This document shows positions 54,485 to 62,768 of a stretch of 64,000 nucleotides of DNA, piece after piece. Positions within the stretch are counted from its first letter, which is position 1, and each line of letters begins with the position of its first letter. The translations under genes and the position numbers were made by a program. The notes beneath the pieces were generated by a model that saw nothing but the letters and a program-made list of their open reading frames with translations, did not search any database and had not been told where the DNA came from. This DNA is from Chlorogloea sp. CCALA 695 (GTDB lineage Bacteria > Cyanobacteriota > Cyanobacteriia > Cyanobacteriales > Chroococcidiopsidaceae): NCBI RefSeq assembly GCF_003003885.1, contig NZ_PVWN01000002.1, positions 62,001 through 126,000 of the forward strand, given 5' to 3'.

Positions 54485-55675
54485 ATGAAACTTAGCCTGT
54501 GCGCGATCGCTCTTAATGAAGAAGCTGCTTTACCTCAATGCTTAAGTAGTGTAATAGGGGTTGTAGATGAGATAGTTGTGCTAGACACGGGTTCAAGCGA
54601 TCGCACTAAAGAAATTGCTCAAAGTTTCGGCGCTAAAGTCTATGACTATAAATGGTGTAATGACTTTTCTGCTGCCCGAAATGAGGCGCTAAAGTACGTT
54701 AAAGGTGATTGGGTATTGGTATTAGATGCCGATGAACTGTTATTACCAGAAATTGTCCCTAGTTTGAAACAAGCAATAGAAAACGAAGCATATTTACTGA
54801 TTAATTTACTGCGTTTTGAAGTTGGGGCGGCAAGTTCTCCTTATTCTTTAGTTTCCCGTTTGTTTCTTCGTCATCCTAATATCTATTTTTCTCGTCCTTA
54901 TCACGCTTTGGTAGACGATAGCGTAACTCTAATTTTAGAACGAGAACCCCATTGGAAAATCGGCAATTTACCAGGAGTTGCGATTAATCACGCTGGTTAT
55001 CAAAAAAATGCGATCGTCTCTTTAAACAAGTTTAATAAAGCTAGAACAGCAATGGAAGGCTTTTTAGCCGCTCATCCTCAAGATCCCTACGTTTGTAGTA
55101 AGTTGGGTGCTTTGTATATTGAACAGGATCTATTACCTGAAGGTATGGAATTATTAGAACGCGGTTTACAAGCAAAAGATGTAAGTTCTGATATCGAATA
55201 CGAACTTCACTATCATTTAGGAATTGCGTGTAACCGCCGTAAACAAGCACAAAAAGCGCAGTTTCATTATGAAAGTGCGATCGCGTCTTCTGTCTATCCA
55301 ATGCTCAAACTAGGCGCTTACAACAATTTGGGGGCTTTAAAACGAGCCACTGGAGACTTAATTGCTGCAAAAACTGCTTTCCAAACGGCGATAGAAATCG
55401 ATCCTAATTTTGCCACTGGCTACTACAACTTAGGATTGACACTTAAAGCAATGGGAAACTTTACCGCAGCCGTAGCAGCTTACAATAGAGCGATCGCACT
55501 TAATCCGATTTACGCCGAAGCTTATCAAAATTTGGGCGTTGTCTTACTAAAAGCAGGTTTAGTAACCGATAGTTTAGCCGCCTTTAATAGAGCGATTGCT
55601 TTGCACGAGAGCCAAAACCCCGTTGCGGCGCAACAGTTACGCCAAGGCTTGCAAGACATGGGTTTAATTAAATAA
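54485..55675 (+). CDS. GT2 glycosyltransferase fused to TPR repeats
   Basis: This 396-residue protein has an N-terminal GT2 domain of the SunS-like type (LSLCAIALNEEAALPQCL, VLDTGSSDRTKEIA, DFSAARNEAL, VLVLDADELL) and C-terminal TPRs (from about 195; clear units ALKRATGDLIAAKTAFQTAI and NLGLTLKAMGNFTAAVAAYN). Such GT-TPR proteins often glycosylate proteins or peptides. It starts 3 bp after the GGDEF gene and is likely in the same operon; pilin glycosylation is a testable guess. Its stop overlaps that of the convergent carbonic anhydrase gene by 8 bp. Confidence 0.92.
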   Translation: MKLSLCAIALNEEAALPQCLSSVIGVVDEIVVLDTGSSDRTKEIAQSFGAKVYDYKWCNDFSAARNEALKYVKGDWVLVLDADELLLPEIVPSLKQAIENEAYLLINLLRFEVGAASSPYSLVSRLFLRHPNIYFSRPYHALVDDSVTLILEREPHWKIGNLPGVAINHAGYQKNAIVSLNKFNKARTAMEGFLAAHPQDPYVCSKLGALYIEQDLLPEGMELLERGLQAKDVSSDIEYELHYHLGIACNRRKQAQKAQFHYESAIASSVYPMLKLGAYNNLGALKRATGDLIAAKTAFQTAIEIDPNFATGYYNLGLTLKAMGNFTAAVAAYNRAIALNPIYAEAYQNLGVVLLKAGLVTDSLAAFNRAIALHESQNPVAAQQLRQGLQDMGLIK

Positions 55676-56357
55676 TCGTGACTTCCCCTGTATCCAAATC
55701 GTACCGCCCACCGACAATTTGTAGTTTGCCTTGGGTAACTAAATCTGTCAACAGTTTTGACTTGTTTAATACTTCTAGTTGATACTGGACGTTGGCAATT
55801 ACTGCGTTGTTAATGCGATCGCCCTCCAGATCCTTGACTCTAGCTAATGCAGGCTTGATATCTTCTACAAAAGTGCCGATTTCGCCATCTTCTATCGTAC
55901 CTTCAACGGCGGCGGTTACGGCTCCACACCTTTCATGACCTAAAATGACAATTAGTTGAGAGCCTAAGATTTTTGTAGAATACTCCAAACTGCCCATAAC
56001 TCTACGACTAACAACGTTTCCGGCAATTCTGACGACAAATAAATCGCCTAAACCAGCATCAAAAATCATTTCCGCCGGAACCCGCGAATCAGCGCAGCAA
56101 AGAATTGAAGCAAAAGGATGTTGCTCTGTAGCAATTTCTGCTAAACGTAACCGCGATTGATGGGGATTTCGCCGCTTGTCTTGAACAAACCTGCTATTGC
56201 CTTCTACAAGCTCTTGGAGCGCCAAAGTAGGACTAATGTTTGAAGTAGATTCTTGAGCTAAGGCGGCGCTCCCTAGCAATAATGGACTGCTAAGAGCCAC
56301 TATGCCTGCCATCTTGATAAAATCTCGACGACCAATATACCCATTAGTCCGACTCAT
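55668..56357 (-). CDS. Tat-exported beta-class carbonic anhydrase
   Basis: This 229-residue protein has a twin-arginine signal (GRRDFIKMAG then ALSSPLLLGSAALAQ) and a beta-carbonic anhydrase domain with zinc ligands Cys88, His141 and Cys144 and the catalytic dyad Asp90-Arg92 (CCADSR, GHERCGA). It would hydrate CO2 reversibly in the periplasm, like the exported cyanobacterial EcaB type. It follows an exported gamma-carbonic-anhydrase-like gene by 9 bp on the same strand, so the two form a unit. All catalytic residues are present. Confidence 0.93.
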   Translation of the reverse strand: MSRTNGYIGRRDFIKMAGIVALSSPLLLGSAALAQESTSNISPTLALQELVEGNSRFVQDKRRNPHQSRLRLAEIATEQHPFASILCCADSRVPAEMIFDAGLGDLFVVRIAGNVVSRRVMGSLEYSTKILGSQLIVILGHERCGAVTAAVEGTIEDGEIGTFVEDIKPALARVKDLEGDRINNAVIANVQYQLEVLNKSKLLTDLVTQGKLQIVGGRYDLDTGEVTII

Positions 56358-56366
56358 AGTTTTACC

Positions 56367-57503
56367 TTAACGACGTACTCGTTGCAGTTTATCAGCTTGA
56401 GCTTGAGTAGTAATTAGGGCATTATCGGGAACAGAAACGCGATCGCGCAAAGTTACCCCTACGACTATCGCACCAGTACCAATAGTTACATTATTTCCGA
56501 CAATAGATTTGAACAACACCGCATCGTCACCAATAGTTAAGTTATTGCCAACTTCCAAAGGGCCGTGAAAAACAATATTATCGTCAGTATTGAGATTATT
56601 ACCAATTTTGATATTTGTCCCTTTGAGAGCGTGGAATGTTACGCGATCTTCAATTTCAGCATTGTTACCAATAATAATTGGCGCACCTTCATCGGCGCGG
56701 ATTGAAGTCCGTTCACCAACTACGCTATTAGCTCCTAACCGCACATCGCCTACAATTCGAGCAAATTCTTCTAAGCGAACATTTTGACCTACTGTTGGTG
56801 CTACGGGTTTAGTATTCCAAGAAGTTTTTGGTGCAGCACTTACACCTGTTACCCCATCGTAGCCTTTTTCTTGATATAGCTCGTTGTAATGCTCGGCAAA
56901 TTCTTCGTTAACTTCTAATACTTCATTTTGAAACTCGGAGTTGGCTTCGGCTTTGGGTTGTAAAGCATTAGCTTGAGCTTGAGTTGTAATTTTAGCGCCG
57001 ATTGGCACAATGCGATCTTTGGGAATTCTTACGCCTGTAATTGTAGCGCCGTGTAATACAAACACGCCATCCTCAAGGGTGCTATTAATAATGCGCGCTC
57101 TAAAACCAATAAAATTGAAGTTGCCTAACTTAGAATTTTTGATTACGGCTTGGTGAGCAATACTAACTTTGTTTTGGGTGCTGCTTGATTTTGCTCCGCA
57201 ATTAGCCGCCGGAGCGGGAGCCTTACGCGTTGCTATAAAGTGAATATTGTCTTGCAAGTTAGTTTCATTACCGATACAAATTCTAGTGCCAGGTTCAGCG
57301 CTTAGAATAGTATTTGAGGCAACAAAGCTTTTTTCACCGACCGCAACATCCCCAAATAGTTCTACTAGCGGACTGACGAAGCTGGAACTTGCTGCAACCA
57401 ATTTGGGAACGTTGCCAGACTGAGCGAGTACGTCTACTCCTATAACCATAGCCCATGTGGACAGTCCAATAACAGCGATCGCTAACTGACGAAATTTGAA
57501 CAT
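56367..57503 (-). CDS. Exported gamma-carbonic-anhydrase/CcmM-like beta-helix protein
   Basis: This 378-residue protein has a Sec signal peptide (FRQLAIAVIGLSTWAMVIGV then VLAQ) and two left-handed beta-helix halves made of hexapeptide repeats (about 45-170 and 235-365), joined by a Glu-rich linker. FIGFRARI is as in CcmM gamma-carbonic anhydrase, and VTFHALKG and IVFHGPLEVG could supply metal His residues; the full three-His set is not certain. Both halves end with the same ITTQAQA segment, showing internal duplication. It precedes the Tat-exported beta-carbonic anhydrase gene by 9 bp. Confidence 0.8.
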   Translation of the reverse strand: MFKFRQLAIAVIGLSTWAMVIGVDVLAQSGNVPKLVAASSSFVSPLVELFGDVAVGEKSFVASNTILSAEPGTRICIGNETNLQDNIHFIATRKAPAPAANCGAKSSSTQNKVSIAHQAVIKNSKLGNFNFIGFRARIINSTLEDGVFVLHGATITGVRIPKDRIVPIGAKITTQAQANALQPKAEANSEFQNEVLEVNEEFAEHYNELYQEKGYDGVTGVSAAPKTSWNTKPVAPTVGQNVRLEEFARIVGDVRLGANSVVGERTSIRADEGAPIIIGNNAEIEDRVTFHALKGTNIKIGNNLNTDDNIVFHGPLEVGNNLTIGDDAVLFKSIVGNNVTIGTGAIVVGVTLRDRVSVPDNALITTQAQADKLQRVRR

Positions 57504-57605
57504 AAAATATGTTTTTGAGTCATAGAGTATTGCCCATGAAGATACAACACATTTGGCGGCAATTATTTGAAGAATTCTATCTATTAACTCAAATTTGGCA
57601 AACTT

Positions 57606-58472
57606 TTAGGCTTCCGGTCGAACTTCAAGAGCGATCGCGCCTAATGCCCCTTTACGAAAATCTGTCAACATCTGTCTGGCGGTGCGTTCTATATCTCCTT
57701 GGTGGCGTTTTTGCGCCAAGGCAATTAAGTAATCTTCCGCCGTCATAGCTACAGCATCTAAGTCGTACCGAGTCCCTAAAGGATTGTTTGGCAACAAACC
57801 TGGAGAATCAATCGCTAATTTTTGCAGTAACTCAATTAAAACCGTTGCTACTCGTTGATTGTCGTAGGAAGCATCGCCAATATCATCGCAAATAGCTAAT
57901 TTATTCGCATTTAGTTGATTATTTAGCTTACTAGGAATAATCCCCGGAGCATCTAATAGTTCTAGTTGGTCAGAAATCCTTACCCAGCGCAACTGACGAG
58001 TAACCCCCGCCCGCGCCGCACTTTCTACAACTCGCCGATTTAATAAGCGGTTAATTAAAGCCGATTTGCCCACGTTAGGAAACCCAATTACTACCGCCCG
58101 GACAGGACGGGGCAACATTCCGCGTTGTTGTCGCCTTTCGTTAAGTTCGATTCCTGCTTTTTGGGCGGCTTTGGCGATCGCAGTTATCCCTTTCCCGGCT
58201 TGCGCGTCGGTAAAATAAGGTTCTTCGCCTTGCTCTCTAAACCATCGCATCCACGCTTGTTGAGCAGAAGGCAAAATCATATCTACGCGATTGAGAATTA
58301 ATAACCGCTCCTTGTTACCTATCCATTCTTGGACTTGGGGATGATGGGTTGCTAAAGGGATTCTAGTGTCTCGTACCTCTAAAACTACATCGACAAGTTT
58401 TAGCTGTTCTTTGAGGGCTTTTTCCGCCTTGGCGATGTGACCTGGATACCATTGGATAGCGGGAGTTTTCAT
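57606..58472 (-). CDS. ylqF: Ribosome biogenesis GTPase YlqF/RbgA
   Basis: This 288-residue GTPase is circularly permuted: the G4 motif in ILNRVDMI comes before G1 GFPNVGKSALINRLL and G3 LLDAPGII, as in YlqF/RbgA. It assists late 50S subunit assembly. The N-terminal IQWYPGHIAKAEKAL is diagnostic of the family. It is monocistronic; a palindromic repeat lies just upstream at 58492-58522. Confidence 0.96.
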   Translation of the reverse strand: MKTPAIQWYPGHIAKAEKALKEQLKLVDVVLEVRDTRIPLATHHPQVQEWIGNKERLLILNRVDMILPSAQQAWMRWFREQGEEPYFTDAQAGKGITAIAKAAQKAGIELNERRQQRGMLPRPVRAVVIGFPNVGKSALINRLLNRRVVESAARAGVTRQLRWVRISDQLELLDAPGIIPSKLNNQLNANKLAICDDIGDASYDNQRVATVLIELLQKLAIDSPGLLPNNPLGTRYDLDAVAMTAEDYLIALAQKRHQGDIERTARQMLTDFRKGALGAIALEVRPEA

Positions 58473-58491
58473 GATTTTTATTATCTAGAAA

Positions 58492-58522
58492 TGTAGAGAC
58501 GTTACATTGCAACGTCTCTACA
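58492..58522. repeat. Palindromic repeat between universal stress gene and ylqF
   Basis: TGTAGAGACGTTACA (58492-58506) and TGCAACGTCTCTACA (58508-58522) pair with one mismatch around one base. It lies 29 bp after the stop of the universal stress protein gene (minus strand) and may terminate it. Confidence 0.75.
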
Positions 58523-58551
58523 AGGATTTGCGCGATCGCTCGTGCCTTTTA

Positions 58552-58956
58552 TCATGGCACTACCAGCACAGGACAAGGAGAAAGGTTAATTACTCGATTT
58601 GTAACGCTTTCAGAAGCGCCATCTTCGGTTAATCCTAGACCGCGACAGCCCATCACAATTAAGTCTGCCCCAATTTCATCGGCGACATCACAAATTGTAA
58701 AAGCTGGTTTGCCCTCTCTTTCTAAAACTTCCGCCTGTATACCTTGCTGACTAAATAAAGCTTGGGCTTTTTGCAATAACTGAGCTACGGCTTCGGGGGA
58801 AGTCATAATTTGTTCTGATTCATCACTGGGGGATTCTACGACCGATAGCAATACTAAGCGGCTACTGCAAAGCTGGACAACGTTTACAACAACTTGGGCT
58901 GCTTCTTGAGCTTCTCGGCTGCGATCGATGGGAAATAAAACAGTCTTAAACATCAA
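58552..58956 (-). CDS. Universal stress protein, UspA family
   Basis: This 134-residue single-domain Usp has FKTVLFPIDRSREAQEAA at the start and the ATP-binding GADLIVMGCRGLG ... VTNRVINLSPCPVLVVP (G-x2-G-x9-G-S/T-like) at the end. The second glycine position is altered (GLGLTEDGASESVTNRV), so nucleotide binding is probable but not sure. It is divergent from pgk with a 91-bp gap. Confidence 0.92.
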   Translation of the reverse strand: MMFKTVLFPIDRSREAQEAAQVVVNVVQLCSSRLVLLSVVESPSDESEQIMTSPEAVAQLLQKAQALFSQQGIQAEVLEREGKPAFTICDVADEIGADLIVMGCRGLGLTEDGASESVTNRVINLSPCPVLVVP

Positions 58957-59047
58957 TAGATACCTACGATACCTTGCTCCGGTAAAATGTGGACGGTGCT
59001 AAACCTTTGAATCCAAAAAATACAACCACCGTTAGGAGATTAACCCT

Positions 59048-60250
59048 GTGTCCAAAAAAACTTTAGCAAATTTGTCATCTTCTGATTTATCTGGCAAACG
59101 CGCTCTTGTCCGAGTAGATTTTAATGTGCCTTTAGATGACCAAGGCAACATTACTGATGATACCCGGATTCGGGCAGCCCTACCCACCATTCAAGACTTA
59201 ATGCAGAAAGGCGCTAAAACAATTTTAGCCAGCCACTTCGGTCGTCCCAAAGGTATTGATGATAAATTGCGCTTGACTCCTGTAGCTAAACGTTTGTCAG
59301 AATTACTCGGTCAAGAAGTGATTAAATGCAATGACTGTATTGGTGAGGAAGTTACAACCAAGGTGGGCGCAATGCAAAATGGTCAAGTGCTATTGCTAGA
59401 AAATGTCCGCTTCTATCCTGAAGAAGAAAAAAACGATCCCGAATTTGCTAAACAATTAGCTGCTAATGCTGATGTGTATGTAAATGACGCTTTTGGGACA
59501 GCACACCGCGCCCATGCTTCCACTGAAGGCGTAACTCACTACCTTAGTCCTTCGGTTGCTGGTTATTTAATCGAAAAAGAGTTGAAATACTTGCAAAACG
59601 CGATTGAAAATCCTCAGCGTCCTTTGGCGGCAATTATTGGCGGCTCTAAAGTTTCTAGTAAAATTGGCGTAATTGAAACTTTGATCGATAAGTGTGACAA
59701 ATTGCTCCTAGGTGGAGGGATGATTTTTACGTTTTACAAGGCGCGGGGAATTAGTGTCGGTAAGTCTTTAGTAGAAGAAGATAAGCTAGAACTTGCTAAA
59801 TCATTGGAAGCTAAGGCAAAAGAGCGCGGTGTGGCGTTATTATTGCCTACTGATGTAGTTGTCGCTGATAAGTTTGCTGCTGATGCTAATGCTCAAACAG
59901 TTAGTATTGACAACATTCCTGATGATGGCATGGGTTTAGATATTGGCCCCGACTCAATTAAAACTTTTCAAGAGGCTTTAGCAGATTGCAAGAGCGTGAT
60001 TTGGAATGGCCCAATGGGTGTATTTGAGTTTGATAAGTTTGCCAAAGGGACAGAAGCGATCGCTTATTCTTTAGCTGAACTTACCAAAACGGGCGCTGCT
60101 ACTATTATTGGTGGTGGTGATTCAGTAGCGGCGGTAGAAAAAGTAGGTCTTGCTGACCAAATGAGCCATATTTCTACTGGTGGTGGTGCTAGTTTGGAGC
60201 TATTAGAAGGTAAAGAACTTCCGGGAATTGCCGCTTTAGATGATGCTTAA
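59048..60250 (+). CDS. pgk: Phosphoglycerate kinase
   Basis: This 400-residue enzyme transfers phosphate between 1,3-bisphosphoglycerate and ADP in glycolysis and the Calvin cycle. [45 protein letters not shown] and the hinge/nucleotide loop [11 protein letters not shown] are intact. Translation starts at GTG (59048), with AGGAG 9 bases upstream. It is complete and ordinary. Confidence 0.98.
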   Translation: MSKKTLANLSSSDLSGKRALVRVDFNVPLDDQGNITDDTRIRAALPTIQDLMQKGAKTILASHFGRPKGIDDKLRLTPVAKRLSELLGQEVIKCNDCIGEEVTTKVGAMQNGQVLLLENVRFYPEEEKNDPEFAKQLAANADVYVNDAFGTAHRAHASTEGVTHYLSPSVAGYLIEKELKYLQNAIENPQRPLAAIIGGSKVSSKIGVIETLIDKCDKLLLGGGMIFTFYKARGISVGKSLVEEDKLELAKSLEAKAKERGVALLLPTDVVVADKFAADANAQTVSIDNIPDDGMGLDIGPDSIKTFQEALADCKSVIWNGPMGVFEFDKFAKGTEAIAYSLAELTKTGAATIIGGGDSVAAVEKVGLADQMSHISTGGGASLELLEGKELPGIAALDDA

Positions 60251-60262
60251 GGGCGAATAATT

Positions 60263-60300
60263 AGCAGTTGTAGCGCGGCGATGCCTTAACTACAACTGCT
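60263..60300 (+). terminator. Hairpin after pgk
   Basis: AGCAGTTGTAG (60263-60273) and CTACAACTGCT (60290-60300) form an 11-bp stem with a 16-base loop, 13 bp after the pgk stop. No strong T run follows, so termination is likely but may need help. The rest of the 60251-60426 gap holds only the promoter of the next gene. Confidence 0.55.
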
Positions 60301-60426
60301 TAACAATTGAATGTACCTTTGGATAGTAGGCATGGGTAACATTTGTTGCGTAGTTTGAATTTAGTAACTGGGATACATTGCCTATTGGCACTGTAGCCTT
60401 ACACGTCAAAAAATAAGGAGCGTTTT

Positions 60427-60744
60427 ATGCAACAAGTTTTAGCTACTTTTTTGCGGAAAGTATTGGTAATTTTGTTAGTTAGTTTTATTAGTCTCTCTAG
60501 CTTTGCTGTTAGCAGTCAGCCAAGTTTTGCCGCAACTTCAACTATGCAGGAAATGGACAGTGAGCAATCGGTAAGCGATCGCGAACAAGCTTATGAAGAA
60601 CAAATAAAAGCTGAGAAAAACCTAGATAAAGTCTTTGAAGAAAACGTGAAGGAATACAGAAAAGAAAATCCTGAAGAAGGCATTATCGAAAAAACTATAG
60701 AGGGTGTAGAAAAAGTAGCTGATAAAGTTACTGGTAAAAAATAG
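60427..60744 (+). CDS. Small secreted helical protein
   Basis: This 105-residue protein has a Sec signal (VLVILLVSFISLSSFAVSS, cut near SFAA) and a mature part that is highly charged and helical (Glu/Lys-rich, ending in VEKVADKVTGKK), a common style among small cyanobacterial exported proteins of unknown role, some stress-induced. AGGAG lies 6 bases before the ATG. A palindrome follows the stop. It is probably periplasmic or lumenal; no partner is evident. Confidence 0.75.
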   Translation: MQQVLATFLRKVLVILLVSFISLSSFAVSSQPSFAATSTMQEMDSEQSVSDREQAYEEQIKAEKNLDKVFEENVKEYRKENPEEGIIEKTIEGVEKVADKVTGKK

Positions 60745-60763
60745 TTCTTAACACTTTTATCTG

Positions 60764-60784
60764 GAGACGTTGCCTAAACGTCTC
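60764..60784 (+). terminator. Short palindrome after small secreted gene
   Basis: GAGACGTT (60764-60771) and AACGTCTC (60777-60784) form an 8-bp stem with a 5-base loop, followed by TAATTTTTATAA. It is a shortened copy of the GAGACGTTGCA palindrome family and a credible terminator. Confidence 0.7.
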
Positions 60785-60796
60785 TAATTTTTATAA

Positions 60797-61294
60797 ATGA
60801 TACCTTTTGATTATTCCCTAGATTTTAAAACTATTGATTTTCGCGCTCGCCCGGATCTTTATCGAGTCGGTAAAGGCGAACAGGGCGTACTTTTAGTAGA
60901 ACCTTATAAATCTGAAATTCTCCCTTACTGGCGATTTAAAAATCCCGAAATTGCCCAGCAATCAAGTGAAAAAATCTATGAGATGTTTTTAGAATATCTT
61001 GACAAAGATGACTTTGTGGGGGCAGATATGGCGCGTAAATTTATCCAAATGGGTTATACGCGATCGCGCAGGTATGCAAATCATAAAAGCGGTAGAAAAT
61101 ATAAGCAAAATCCCCAGAAAGAACTAACAAAAGCCGCCGTAATGGCAGCAAGACAAGAGATTTTACCCAATGAAGTAGATCCAATTAAAGCCGAATCGGC
61201 GGCAATATTTAAACTAAAGTGGACAGAGGCAAAAACTAATCCTAAATACCTCCAGTTACTTGCTAAACATAAGCAAATGTACGAAAAAGAGTAA
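60797..61294 (+). CDS. DUF4385-family protein
   Basis: This 165-residue basic soluble protein matches DUF4385: FDYSLDFKTIDFRARPDLYRVGKGEQGVL-like start, LPYWRFKNPEIA, FVGADMARKFIQMGYTRSRRYANHKSGRKY. The Arg/Lys-rich middle suggests nucleic-acid binding, but no function is known to me. It follows a palindromic terminator and is 22 bp before a DUF4079 gene. Confidence 0.85.
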   Translation: MIPFDYSLDFKTIDFRARPDLYRVGKGEQGVLLVEPYKSEILPYWRFKNPEIAQQSSEKIYEMFLEYLDKDDFVGADMARKFIQMGYTRSRRYANHKSGRKYKQNPQKELTKAAVMAARQEILPNEVDPIKAESAAIFKLKWTEAKTNPKYLQLLAKHKQMYEKE

Positions 61295-61316
61295 GTAAAA
61301 CTAGAAATATTCATTT

Positions 61317-61742
61317 GTGGCTTTAAACTGGCTAATTTGGTTACATCCGCTAAGTGGATTAATAATTGTTGGATTAGCGGCAGTGGTAGCAACTTATGGG
61401 TGGCGCTACCGCAACGCCAGACTAGGTAAAAGTGGACTAGATGTAATGCAGACTTTTAACCAGATGAAAGTTCATAAATATCTGGGTCTTAGCTTATTGT
61501 CTTTAACTACAATTGTGTGGCTGCTAGAGGAATTTGCTTTAAAGTTAGTTTCTGGTGCTACTCATGGCTTAAGTGCGATCGCGCTTGTTACTTTACTATT
61601 TACTAGCGCCACAGTTATTTTACGTTTCCGTCGCCGCCAGTGGGCAACTCCCGTACATTTAACCTTAAATGGATTAATTGTTGTGCTATTAATGGTGCAA
61701 TTATTATCAGGATTAAGGTTAATCAATTATTGGCATAGCTAA
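61317..61742 (+). CDS. DUF4079-family membrane protein
   Basis: This 141-residue protein has about four membrane helices and conserved His residues (WLHPLSG, KVHKYLG, ATHGLSA, PVHLTLNG) in a layout like a small cytochrome b561-type heme protein, matching DUF4079 as I recall. It starts at GTG (61317), 22 bp after the DUF4385 gene, so the pair may be co-transcribed. Heme binding and electron transfer are plausible but unproven. Confidence 0.82.
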   Translation: MALNWLIWLHPLSGLIIVGLAAVVATYGWRYRNARLGKSGLDVMQTFNQMKVHKYLGLSLLSLTTIVWLLEEFALKLVSGATHGLSAIALVTLLFTSATVILRFRRRQWATPVHLTLNGLIVVLLMVQLLSGLRLINYWHS

Positions 61743-61761
61743 GATCAGTATTAAAAAGAAG

Positions 61762-62679
61762 CTAGTTTCTATGAGCAGCATACCAGGCGACAGTTTGCGC
61801 TAATCCATCTTCAAGAGATGTTTGAGGATGCCAACCTAAGCGATCGCTGGCGCTTGTAATATTGGCAATGCGGACTTGTTCCATGGGGCGATCGCTTAAG
61901 GCTCCAAACAATGGTTTAATGCTAGGGTCAATTAACTGGTTGAGGTGATGGACAATTGTAGAAATTGGAGTCAAGGTACTAGAACCCAAATCAAAGTTTT
62001 CACCATCAATGCTGCTAGTTTGGGCTGCCGCCATTAGACCATCTACTACATCACCAACATAAATCCAATCTACTGGACGCTGACCACTGCTCAATTTTGG
62101 CGCTTCACCTCGCAATAGAGAAAGCGTCACGTAGGGAATTAGCTTATTTAGATCCTTTTGCGCGGGGCCATACACCATAAATAGTCTCGCTCCAACTACC
62201 GGAACTTGATAAAGCTGATGAAACATTCGCGCATAGACGCTTGCAGACCATTTAGCCGCCGCGTAAGGCGACGAAGCAATAGGTAGTTCCCCTAATTCTG
62301 GTTCTTCGAGGGAGCCTGCCAAAACTAGCCGCCGACACCCCTGATCGGCAACTATAGTCAGCAAATTGACCGTACTAATCAAATTGCTATGCAAGGTCGG
62401 GAGTACAGCTTTGAGGCTGCGATCGCCAGAGACATAACTTGCCAAGTGAAAAATCACATCGGGCTTGAGCGCCGTTAAGATTCGCTGCATATCTGCTAAA
62501 TTTGCCCCGTCTCCCTGCCACCAACGCAAGGCATTGCTATCAGGCTGTTCGCTGCGAGAAATTCCGTGAACCTCAGCGCCAGTGCTATGCAGCCGAGCGC
62601 ACAAATGCTCCCCAATGAAGCCACTGGCTCCTGTCACTAAAACTGTTTGACCTGCTAATGACTCCGAAGAATATTGCAT
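61762..62679 (-). CDS. NAD(P)-dependent sugar epimerase/dehydratase
   Basis: This protein of about 305 residues is an extended SDR: Rossmann VLVTGASGFIGEHLCARL, VIFHLASYVSG, catalytic Tyr/Lys in SPYAAAKW, VYGPAQKD, and DWIYVGDVVDGLM. It probably makes a nucleotide-sugar for surface polysaccharide. The frame opens at 62706, but the second Met (62679, MQYSSESLAGQ) is closer to the usual start; neither has a strong ribosome site. It lies 89 bp after the ictB-like gene on the same strand. Confidence 0.9.
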   Translation of the reverse strand: MQYSSESLAGQTVLVTGASGFIGEHLCARLHSTGAEVHGISRSEQPDSNALRWWQGDGANLADMQRILTALKPDVIFHLASYVSGDRSLKAVLPTLHSNLISTVNLLTIVADQGCRRLVLAGSLEEPELGELPIASSPYAAAKWSASVYARMFHQLYQVPVVGARLFMVYGPAQKDLNKLIPYVTLSLLRGEAPKLSSGQRPVDWIYVGDVVDGLMAAAQTSSIDGENFDLGSSTLTPISTIVHHLNQLIDPSIKPLFGALSDRPMEQVRIANITSASDRLGWHPQTSLEDGLAQTVAWYAAHRN

Positions 62680-62768
62680 ACAAAATACACCGAGGTAGAA
62701 AAACAAAGGGAAAATGAAAGTGCTACTGTAACTGACTTAGTAAATACGTTAGTTGGTCTCTTTAAAAC

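Noticed and set aside
57509-57748. 79-codon plus-strand ORF upstream of ylqF 3' end
   Set aside because: Most of it is antisense to the 3' end of ylqF, and the composition looks random.
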